From: Brienomyrus brachyistius
Lineage: Eukaryota > Chordata > Actinopteri > Osteoglossiformes > Mormyridae
Direction: 5' to 3'
Assembly (NCBI RefSeq): GCF_023856365.1
Contig: NC_064555.1
Span: 18,982,254-19,046,253 of the forward strand
Length of the DNA: 64,000 nt
Shown: positions 46,761 through 56,017 of the stretch, piece after piece
How the letters are laid out: every line of letters begins with the position of its first letter
How positions within the stretch are numbered: the stretch's first letter is position 1
The notes under the pieces: model-generated
Databases searched by the model: none
What the model saw: only the letters and a program-made list of their open reading frames with translations
What the model was told of the DNA's origin: nothing
Program-made: the position numbers and the translations under genes

Positions 46761-47650
46761 CTTGGTGTCGTTTTAGGTGGTCTTGACTACATCACAACTT
46801 TTGATAGAACGGGACAAATGCAGCTAGATGTTTCCTTATAAAGTCAATTAGGACAAAATTCCACCTCCAGCACAGAGAACAATACAGTATGTGCAACATT
46901 GTGTTAGCATGACCGTTAATGGTGCGATGATAGACAGGTAAAGCACAGTACAGGCCCTTACATGGCGGTTTGCATTCGACCAACACTTTCTATTATTTTT
47001 TTACAGTTCACAGGTACTATATATAGTTATAAACCAAGAGCCCACAGATGATGCAGGCTGTCATGAAAATTACCTCTCCAGCAGGAAGTTATTTCTAATT
47101 ATAATTTAATCCAGAGGACATCCTGTGTTTTTTTCTTTCCATTGACATTATCAGACAAACAGCTTCCTGAAAGTATGATTAAAAAAATCTCACGTAGCTC
47201 TTTCTTATTTCTGCTTAAGACTAATCGTGCTGCTTTCTCCCAGTGACAGCTGACATTATACGTTCAATACAGAACCACCAGACGTGGGATTGTTGTGGCG
47301 ATGATTCCGCCAATTCCCAATGTGATCTGACTATGTCACAATGAAGGACAGTACATTATGAGGAAATCATATGCAGAGCATCATGGAAACAGAAGGAGAA
47401 GTTCTTGTTGTTCTTGTTCTTGTTGTTGTTGTTGTCACTTCAGTTTGGAAGGATGCAAAGATAGCACCATCTGTAGCACATTGGGAGTATTGTGAATGAG
47501 GAACTGCAAAAGTTAACGTTGCCAAAAAATAGCTCCTCAGACAAGACAAGAGTGCCACCTGCTGCACAAATGTATTATTGAATTCAACTTAAGGCCAGCA
47601 AGGACAAAAGCAGAGGGAGGAGAGAGGAATGAAGTTTTTGCAAACTGAAA
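46761..47650. other. Intergenic with a GTT microsatellite
   Basis: A GTT/GTTCTT-rich run lies at about 47401-47437. Nothing else was recognised. Confidence 0.45.
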
Positions 47651-47654
47651 ACGT

Positions 47655-47795
47655 CCATCCAGCCATCCAGTTTCGCTAACCGCTTGTCCTATTCAGGGTT
47701 GCAGAGGGTCAAGAGCCGATCCTGGAGGCTATGGACAGAAGGCGGGGAACAACCCAGGATGGGGCGCCAACCCATTGCAGGGCACATTCACATAA
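47655..47795 (+). repeat. Dispersed LINE/SINE tail-like repeat
   Basis: CCATCCAGCCATCCAGTTTC, GCTAACCGCTTGTCCTATTC and GGGTTGCAGAGGGTC, then AACCCATTGCAGGGCACATT, follow in the order of a very common fish repeat tail. It is a diverged single copy. Confidence 0.6.
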
Positions 47796-49797
47796 AGCTG
47801 AAAATGTATTGCATCAATTCAAAACAGCAGCATGTGACTCGACATAAAACACATAATTTGCAGTGATATATATTATCACTCGATGTCTGTTTGTGACCAG
47901 TGTAAGGCTGAGATATGTAAGCATACTGTCGCTAGCAGAGTGGACATAGATCTTGTTTCCATTATGGATCCTGAACCTTTGGTTTACCATTTGTACATAT
48001 GCAAGATGGTTTTCTTATCCCTGAAGAGCAGAGCGCAGGCAAATAGACAGATCTGACATTGTATACACGGCTTCATGTGTTATTACATTTAGTAGACTAA
48101 CAATTAACACATTAGCAATTAATATTTTTAGAGGTGTAAGTCAATGACTTGGCCTAATTCACATTGTCCAATTATAGCCATTGCAGAGCAATAATTGTTT
48201 TAAAATGAAGAGACCATTCTATATTTAAAAAATCTGCAATTTTAAATCATATTTTAATTATGGTTCTGCTGGCAGAAGGTTACACTCAGCAGAAGGTTAC
48301 TTCCAGGCTCAAAGTTACAGTAGACAGTAGTTGCAATACACAGGAACAAGGTGAAGCAGGAGATACAGGCAATAACCAAAACCCAGCCAGTTAGAGAGCA
48401 GAAGTGACTTTCTAATGTCAGAGATGATAGTCACCTCACCCAGCAGTGCCTCATAAATCAGAGGATGACCTCTAGTGACCTTCAAAAATAATGGGAAACA
48501 TTAAGTGCAGATCTGAAGTGCACTGCTAGGACAATTCATAACAGGCTCCCAGAAGCAGGACTGAAGACCCATAAAGCAAGGAACAAGCCCTTCATCAATG
48601 AGAGACGGAGAAGAATCAGGCTGGAGTTTGCAAAAAGATGTATGTTTTACCAGGGCGTACGCCCATAAATTGACAAATGAGTGAAACTGGTTTTTCCAGA
48701 GCTCTGTATCTCTCTCTCTCTTTCTCATATATAAACAATGCAACCTGCATTATGGCCTTAACCATATTTCCATTGTTTGATAGTATCCATTCAAGGCTGA
48801 GGGTCTTTCCTTCCAGGCATTTGCTACACTTTATTTTGAATTTAATTTAATGGGTTTCACAGACACATGGACGGTAAGGGTGTAATCAGCTTGTGACAGG
48901 AAAATATATTAAATATTTTGTATTAAATATATTAAAATATATTGAAAGATGAGATATCAAATGATTTTTCACAGCTAAATAAAATTTAGCAACATATTTC
49001 ATATTTTAAACAGATTTAATACAAGCCTGAGTTAATACAAAACATTCTGTAATGTAATGCAGTAAATGAATTATAGGCCCATAACAAAGAGAGCTGATAC
49101 CACAGTATATGTAACTGAGTTTGTATTCCACTGGAATAAGCACAGGACACCATTACTATCATATCGCATGAATACAAAGCTATATAATGCTGAGCTTCGA
49201 TGTACTGATTTATCTTTCTTGCTTGTGCTCTTAGTACAACCCCAGCGGGAAGCGATTGTCCCAAAGCTTGTGTCAAAAATATTCAGTTCACTGGACTACT
49301 TGCCCCTTTGTCTCAAAGGATAAAAAATATTTTTAAGTATCACTACAATCTTTGGTTCTCAGTAAAAGTCCTTCGGCATCTACTTCAAATAGTCATCTTT
49401 TAAATCCAAAGCTCATGGTCACATTTCTGCAGATCTCTGCCCCAGGCTCCCTTTAAAAACCGAGTTACGTTTTTTTGTGTTGTTTGCAGGCAGGACTTCT
49501 GCCTACATACAGTATTTCACTGACACACTTCAATATGATGGTTAACTAGAAAAATAACCGAATAAATGACTCATCTAAAGTTAAACTCATCTAATCTAAA
49601 GCATTGTCCTGTTGCAGGTTCACGTTGACATTTCTCATGAAAATGGGCGTGGCTTGAATTCCTGTGTGCCTCAACATGAATCAACCAATGAGAATGCAGG
49701 ACAATAAACATTATCGAGAACATTTCCGACCAAAATCTCTCATGCCATCCATCGGAATTAATTTCCACACAAATCAGCCACATTATTTTCTCAAACT
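47796..49797. other. Intergenic sequence downstream of stmn1
   Basis: A/T-rich. A TA-rich run lies at 48902-48945. No coding exon was recognised. Confidence 0.45.
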
Positions 49798-49803
49798 TTT
49801 ATT
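49798..49803 (-). terminator. stmn1: Candidate poly(A) signal of stmn1
   Basis: TTTATT on the plus strand is AATAAA on the minus strand, about 530 bases past the stmn1 stop codon. A GT-rich element (TTTGTGTGG on the minus strand) follows near 49773-49765, as expected downstream of a cleavage site. Other signals farther away cannot be excluded. Confidence 0.5.
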
Positions 49804-50329
49804 TTGTAGAACACAGTCATGTCACCCAGTTATGCACAAACCTGCCCCAAAGTGCATGAACCCTTTGTGCCACATCAGAGCATCAGGCCCCTCTGGAAGG
49901 TGGTAGAAACAGTTGTGCTTTAAATCGTACTAAACTAACTTCGGCATTCAGCTCCCCAAACAGTAAATACAGCAGCAAGGCAAGCAGGAGAAGCACGACT
50001 AGCAATGTCTAAACACCACAGCAGACTAATATACTGGCGCTAATGTTAAGTCAAGCACTTTCTACTCTGACAGTGTCTGATGGGTAGAAACTTTGCTTAC
50101 TTAGTTTGCTCAGAAGCAGTGAGAAAGCGTATAAACAGACGGAGGCTGATGGTGAAGCACACAAAAGAAGAAGCCCATCAGTAGTAAATGTGGACAGAGG
50201 AACAGGAGAATTAAAAAACAATTTCCATGTCTGCCCAGCCTTTTTGGAGAAAGGCTGAAGAGATAAAGGAGGGAACAAAAAAATAGATCTTTAGATACAT
50301 CAAAACCCTCCCTGAAAAAAATCCCATGT

Positions 50330-51603
50330 TCAGTTTTCGTCGTCCTTTGTCTCTTTGTTCTTCCGCACCTCCTCCAGCTTCTTGTCCTGAAACAGACAAA
50401 TGAGAAGCATTTAGCAGGCAGGCATTTCAGCACGTGCAGAAGGTGGCATGGCACTGGTGATGTCAGACAACCGGGCACCTACAGGTCCAAACAAACTCCA
50501 CTCCGGGGGAGCGATACCACCCAGTGAAAGCCTGAGGATGCAGTGGCTGGCCAACATCACAGCCCTTCCAAGCCTTCAGTGAAATTTATCTGATGCAAGT
50601 TAACTGGCAATTCCAGGCAGGGGTGTTCTGCTTTTAAAACAATCAAGACACCCAGGAATTTGAAAATCTCAGAGAATTTCCCCCTTTAGTGAAGAGCAGG
50701 TTGCCCCATTGCACTGCGTGAAGGTGGGAGGCTTTGGCTGGCGTTAAACCTCAGCTCCCGACACAAACACTGTCGGAAAACACGGTATGGCCGCTTGCTC
50801 GCCAGTCACATGCCTTCTCTTTGAACTTCTCATTCAGGGCTGCCATCCTGGCCGTGCGGTTTTCCTTGTTGGCCTCCATCTTCTGGTTGAGCTTCTCCTC
50901 GGCCATCTTGCTGAAGTTGCTGCTCTCCTCCTGCGCCTTCTGCTGCACCTCCTTCTCGTGCTCCCTCTTCTCTGCCAGGTGCTTCAGCACTTCTGCTTCA
51001 TGAGACTGAGGAGAGGCTCATGTTACAAACAAACTTGCCGTTTCTAAACCAAAATTACACACATGGAACTGGTAGGAACTTATGCTATTACTCAAGCTGA
51101 AGTTTAATGCTCAGATAAATACTGTGCACTAGTCGGGAAGCTTCCTCTATTTTTATCCTGGAAGTTATTGAATAGTTCACAAGTATCAGTCAGGTGCCAG
51201 AAGGCTTGCCATACTTTGCGCCTTTCTTCGGCAGCATCCAGTTTTTTCTGGATCTCTTCCAAAGACACGTCCTTCTTCTTGGGGTTGGTCAGGGGGAATT
51301 CGCCCTTGGAATCCCCACTGGTGGGACTCAGGAGAACTTCGAAGGCCTGCCCAGAGGCGCGCTTGTCCAGCTCCTTCACCTGAATGTCTACAGATGCAGA
51401 GACATCATTGACCAATTCACTGCCTTGCTCAGAGGATTGCAATTCAGTCCCTTTTATAACCACACATGGCAACATGAACACTTCTCAGTTCTCTACACTT
51501 TTGGGGTCAGCTGGTTTTGTGTTGAAAATGCAAGCCACGCATTATCATTATTAGGTAAGCAATATATCCAAATAAGAAGGAACTTACTCCCAGAGGATGC
51601 CAT
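50330..51603 (-). CDS. stmn1: Stathmin 1 (oncoprotein 18), four coding exons
   Basis: Cytosolic phosphoprotein. By family knowledge it binds two tubulin heterodimers, sequesters them and promotes microtubule catastrophe; phosphorylation switches it off. Coding exons: 51603-51588 (ATG, MASSG, phase 1), 51387-51215, 51005-50814 and 50386-50330 (stop TGA). They join to 438 nt, 145 residues plus stop; human stathmin 1 has 149. Visible landmarks are [33 protein letters not shown], the long tubulin-binding helix with [12 protein letters not shown] and [20 protein letters not shown], and the C-terminal [14 protein letters not shown]. Phosphosites equivalent to human Ser16, Ser25 and Ser63 are present (S17, S26, S64), but the Ser38 site reads T39-N40. 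Residue 6, built across the first coding junction (A/AC), is Asn where human has Asp. The last intron has a GC donor. Only one stathmin gene is seen here, so whether this is the teleost a or b copy is not resolved. Confidence 0.96.
50808..50813 (-). promoter_or_regulatory. stmn1: Non-canonical GC splice donor of the last stmn1 intron
   Basis: On the minus strand the exon ends AAAGAGAAG and the intron begins GCATGT. The next exon starts GACAAGAAG after a good acceptor (TGTTTCAG) at 50387. The reading frame and the family's exon boundary (EK/DK) require this cut. Moving to the nearest GT, two bases beyond GCAT, would shift into a stop codon. This makes it a GC-AG intron. Confidence 0.8.
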
Positions 51604-51628
51604 TCCGACAGGAAAAAAATCGGTTCAC
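51588..51628 (-). other. stmn1: stmn1 exon 2 with the start codon
   Basis: An acceptor (GTATGTTTAG on the minus strand) precedes 51628. The exon gives 25 bases of 5' untranslated sequence and 16 coding bases, then a perfect donor, GTAAGT. An in-frame ATG in the context GTCGGAATGG begins the protein. The short start-codon exon matches stathmin family organisation. Confidence 0.85.
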
Positions 51629-52469
51629 CTAAACATACAAAAAAAGTAATTGTGTAATTAGCATTCCAACGTTCAAGTTGAAAACAGCCATCAGCGCCCT
51701 CTTATGGCGGAACTTAGAAAATCGCCGCACTTAGCGATTCCTCATACTGGCGTATGGAAATAGACTGACGTGTTGTAACACAGCAAACCAGTTTCTTTTA
51801 GACGCACAAGCCCCACCCGTATGGAGTCGCAAAATGTCCATCCAGGACCAAAAAACAATTATATAGGTCAACATTCTCTGGCCCTGGAAACCAAGATATG
51901 CAAGATTTGTACCCAACGAAAATGCTGTAGTAATATATTAGGCTCATTTAAAAATTAAATTAATTTCAAAGGTACATGAAAATTGATATTAGCATCTTTT
52001 ACAAAGAACATTTTTAAAGCTAAGGAATCACTTTTTATTCGACATGGTTAAAATTTTGAACAAAGGCGAACGCAGTGATTGAAGCACCTGCACAGGAAAA
52101 GTAGCGTCTCCCTTTCATTCTGTCAACTGTTACGCACAGAAACAGGTCCACACAAAGGAGTGCCATCTTTAACCAGCACGTCCACAGCCGCCCATTGTTT
52201 CTCACAAACCAAACATGTTCCCACAAAAAATGATGACATTTTTACCCAATTTACGCGACAGCCATGATGTCGTTGCGTCTATCAAGAAAACAATTCCGTA
52301 ACTCGGAGCCACCCTCTCCTCCATCCGCATGGTTAATGTGACACTCCCAGGTTTTTTTACTGCACATTTTTATAACGATATTTTGCTGTAACGTCTGTGT
52401 CATATGTTGGAAGCATAATCTGATGTAAGTAGCATATTTCTACATTTTAGTTACTGCTGTTACCAGGGT

Positions 52470-52790
52470 GGTTCTTCATTTTGCATGAGGAGCATCAGCA
52501 TCCCTCCCGTCGGATTTTCTCCGACAGGAGATGCCAGCTGCGAACAAAGGCGAGCCGGGAACGCGCCCAGCACCGCCCGCACGCCCGCGACCATGCCCGC
52601 GCAGCATTGCCAACAAAGGGGGAACCCATCGAGCGCAGTTTCGAGGGCTGCGTCCGTCAACATCACGGAACACTCCGGTGAACACACGCTGCCATCGCCG
52701 CATGCACCTGCCGCGCATTGTGTGTGGCTGGCATGGGAACGAGTATCCCCGCCTTAGCATCAGCACACCGCCTGCAGATTAAGACGTTTA
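52470..52790. promoter_or_regulatory. CpG island within stmn1 intron 1
   Basis: CpG-dense, G/C-rich sequence (for example CGGGAACGCGCCCAGCACCG and CGCGACCATGCCCGCGCAGC) with open frames on both strands (66-96 codons) that look like by-products of composition. It could be an alternative stmn1 promoter or first exon, or an independent start site. No consensus donor was fixed. Confidence 0.5.
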
Positions 52791-53255
52791 GCTAACAGGC
52801 AATATATACTGCGAAATTAAGACGAGTCAGAAAACAAACGAAATTTATCCCATTTGGGTTTTTATCTTCTCCCCCATCGGACTCCGCCTGTCGGTGTCAG
52901 CACACGCCTTTCTTCCAGTATAACAACGGACTATTAAATAAATCTCATCACGCACTACCCGTAACAAAAACACGGCACAGATAAAACGAGTCCAACACAA
53001 TATTGCGTCGATACCAGTTTTAAAATGCTATTTTCATTGAATGTTAGATACCTCGCTGGCTACAGGTCTGCCATAAAATTTTGATTGAAAAATTGCATCC
53101 TTAATATAGCATTTCACATTTTTAACAAGAAAATATTTGTTATAATAATGATAATTCTCATCTATTTTTAGTTACACCCACCTTCACAAGAGCAAATGTG
53201 AAATCATACAATACGCCCCTCACAGGTCTAAATTTCTTCTACAGCCTTGTCTTAC

Positions 53256-53410
53256 CAGTTCGCGCAAAAAAGGACTGAAACGAATGTCGTCATGTTTGAT
53301 CCTCTGCCCTGATTGGCTATGCATAACCGGAACCCGAGTCTGCAACGTTCCCCCGACCATCTGGAAGTTGTAGTTTTTTCACTTTTAAACCGTCAAAACA
53401 AAAGCACGCG
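53256..53410 (-). promoter_or_regulatory. stmn1: Probable stmn1 promoter and non-coding exon 1
   Basis: On the minus strand a strong donor, CTG/GTAAGA, ends a candidate exon at 53256. Just upstream of the donor lies TTTTTTGCGCGAAC, an E2F-like site. Farther upstream are AGCCAATCAGG (CCAAT box, 53309-53319) and ACTACAACTTCCAG at about 53360-53375, close to the ZNF143/THAP11 motif. Stathmin is a known E2F-responsive gene in mammals, which fits. The exon would splice to the acceptor before 51628 across about 1.6 kb. The start site itself is not visible. Confidence 0.55.
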
Positions 53411-53419
53411 GCCTGTATT

Positions 53420-53705
53420 TTTTTTTCCAACCGTCCATCCTTTGGTTATGAGGTAAATGTGTATGAGCTCCGTTTTTCTAATGATACAGTTTATATCACA
53501 GTTGAAGCATTACAACATATCATATGAACTGAAAAGGGTTCTGATGGTTATTTTTGTTCATGTTCATTTATGGTTTTAAGATTGGATGGTGTTTCGGTTT
53601 GAATCAGACAGGCATTGTACCTTCACGGAGCCCGAAGTCCAGAGCCTAATCGCAGTTCTGTAAAGCACTCTGATATTCTGATATGTGTATTTTTAAACTA
53701 CTGAA
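53420..53705. other. Sequence upstream of the stmn1 promoter
   Basis: On the plus strand GAG/GTAAAT at about 53450 is a weak donor and might end a divergent first exon. Nothing else was recognised. Confidence 0.3.
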
Positions 53706-53706
53706 A

Positions 53707-53707
<1 letters not shown>

Positions 53708-53742
<35 letters not shown>
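53708..53742. repeat. TA dinucleotide microsatellite
   Basis: About 17 AT/TA repeats, uninterrupted. Confidence 0.98.
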
Positions 53743-53745
<3 letters not shown>

Positions 53746-55295
53746 TGAAATACTATAGGCCTGACAAAGGGGAAATTGGATGAGTTGTGTCCATAAAATG
53801 GTTCACCAGTCACTCAGATGTCTGACTCATCAAGAAATGCATCAGCTAGGTGGACTTTACCGTAGGCTGTCTAAGGAGTCCTCTGCTATATTTGGTCTTT
53901 GCCAGTGTTTTGCACTGCACATTTGCCTTGTGTTAGTACTGACATGTTGTTTCCAACAATGCCAGTGAACCTTCTTTTGCTCTTCGTTTTAAAATCGCCA
54001 ATTAGGTACCATATTGTAGCTAGATGCTATCCGTTGCTCTGTATCCAAGTGTGGACTTTCCATAGAATCATGACGGAGGTACCGCGCAATGGAGTCTCAC
54101 TGCCTATAAGAATGCATTGTCAGCACTTGTTCCTTTTTTTTGTCAGAAAGTGAGGCATATGAATACTGCGTAGTGCAACCTGTGCTGCTCTGGTTTTTAC
54201 CACATGGGCAGGCTGACAGGAGCATAAGACTGAAACCTTTGTTTGAAAACCACGCACCCAAAAATAGTGACAATGTTTCATAGCTTCCCAGGAATCAAAG
54301 GCGGTTTCCTGTCTGAGAAACTTAGAAGTTACATTTATGGTTTATCATGATATCATCAAATGATACCTACTATGTATCATCTTTTTTTGCCATCAATTAT
54401 TATTCTACTTCATCTACCATTTTAAGATTTTGAATACTGACTGTTAAATATAACTTACGTTTTATCCGTTTCCAGTCTCAGTATTTCGACAAACTTTTGA
54501 GGTTTATGTAAATATGTGAAAACTATTTAATTTCAAATCAATGTGTTTTGACAGTGCTTTTTTGTCACGTTCATCAGTATGCAGTTTCACAATCCAACCA
54601 TACTTGACCCTTTAAAAAGTGTATTGTTATTCTCAATCTTACTCACTAAGGAGCCCAAATACAACTTTAATACACTTAAGCCTTCATCTTTTTTTATTTA
54701 TGTGCTGTTCACATTTCATGGGCTTTTTATAGCAATGTCACCTACCTTTGTTTTTCCTGAGAATGTCTATCCTTGGAAATTCTCAAAACACTCAAGGGGA
54801 GTTATGTGGTTTGTATGGTTTCGTGTATGAATTCTTCATGCTCCCAGATCTGTCTTGGAAGACAGATGCAGTACTGAAGCTGAACACGCATCCTGGGCAA
54901 AGCTGCTGGGTCCAGCTTTACCTGATCTTCTGCTGGACATACTGACCCTGACCCTAAACAACACAGGTCATTCTTTGAAGTGAACTTTGACACTATTTAA
55001 AGCAGGCAAGTCCCATTTTTGGGAGACAAGCTGGCTCTGTCTCTATCAGCCACTGGGAGACTTGTCGTTCTTGTCAGTCCTTAATTCTCCATCCTGCTTT
55101 TTATGCATTTTTGTGTAGCTTTGTATTCTTCGGCATTGGAAGGGTGACTGAAGTTCTTCAGCCTCATTTCACTAGTATCACTGGCCCCTTTTCAGGATGT
55201 CATTGTATGACTTTTGATTTTCAAGGTTATTGCCAACTTCCATTTAAAATATCTTCATTGGGTTCAAAAAGCCAAGATATAGTGCAAATATGCAT
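53743..55295. other. Intergenic, nothing recognised
   Basis: A/T-rich with short overlapping open frames. No gene, RNA or named repeat was supported. Confidence 0.45.
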
Positions 55296-55299
55296 CACG

Positions 55300-55595
55300 A
55301 CCCTCCATTCCCTTTTAATGCAGTAGTATGCACCGTACAGCAGTACAGTACAGCAGTCTGCACTATGACCCTCCATTCCCTTTAAATGCAGTAGTATGCA
55401 CAGTAAAGCAGTACAGTACAACAGTCTGCATAATGACATTCCATTCCCTTTCAGTGCAGTAGTATGTACAGTACAGCAGTACAATGCAACAGTACAGTAC
55501 AGTATTCTGCACAGTGCCACTCCATTCCTTTCCAGTGCAGTAATATGCACAGCACTACAGTACAGCAGTACAGTAAAGCAACCTGCACAGTGACT
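55300..55595. repeat. Tandem repeat of about 65-80 bp, 4 to 5 copies
   Basis: TCCATTCCCTTT followed by GCAGTAGTATGCACAGTA and CAGCAGTACAGTACAGCAGT recurs with variable internal CAGTA runs. The 197-codon minus frame through it (55227-55820) has matching Cys/Leu-rich repeats and is an artefact. Confidence 0.85.
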
Positions 55596-55906
55596 CCCCT
55601 TTTTCAGTAGCAGTGACACCGATGCTATTGACTGACAGTCACTGTGCATCAGTAATAAACTGTAATTATAAAGCAACATGGTTAAACGGTGCCATTCACC
55701 ACATAAGCAAAGAAAACCTGATACCCTCTGAACCGAACATTTCTGCTTCCAGTGAAATGTGATAGAACTCAGATTATGTGGTTGTAGAATACGACCCTCC
55801 CCCATCAGTGACTGAAACATCCCTACTGTACTTCTTCTGTGCTTGTGTAGTATTGTCGAAATTAAAGGTGGCCATGTGCAAATAATATTGCCGATATTAG
55901 CTAAGA

Positions 55907-56017
55907 ATGAAGAAAACGATTCCTTTGACTATTGACCCAATTCAAGTATTAGTGAAAGCATTGGAGGTTATATTTAACGGAAGTTTTCCACCAGATATGG
56001 ATCCAGACATGGAGCAG
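55907..56017 (+). CDS. Weak candidate exon, unrecognised product
   Basis: A 37-codon frame from ATG at 55907 reads MKKTIPLTIDPIQVLVKALE and then a segment ending FPPDMDPDMEQ, and it meets a good donor, GAGCAG/GTAAGC, at 56017. Composition looks protein-like, with no repeats. The preceding acceptor is poor and the family is unknown. A transposon-derived or chance frame is equally possible. Confidence 0.2.

Noticed and set aside
51194..51649. 151-codon plus-strand frame over stmn1 exons 2 and 3
   Set aside because: It is the antisense shadow of the stmn1 coding exons.
52476..52782. Overlapping open frames in the CpG island
   Set aside because: Open on both strands in several frames, as expected from high G/C content; none shows a family motif.
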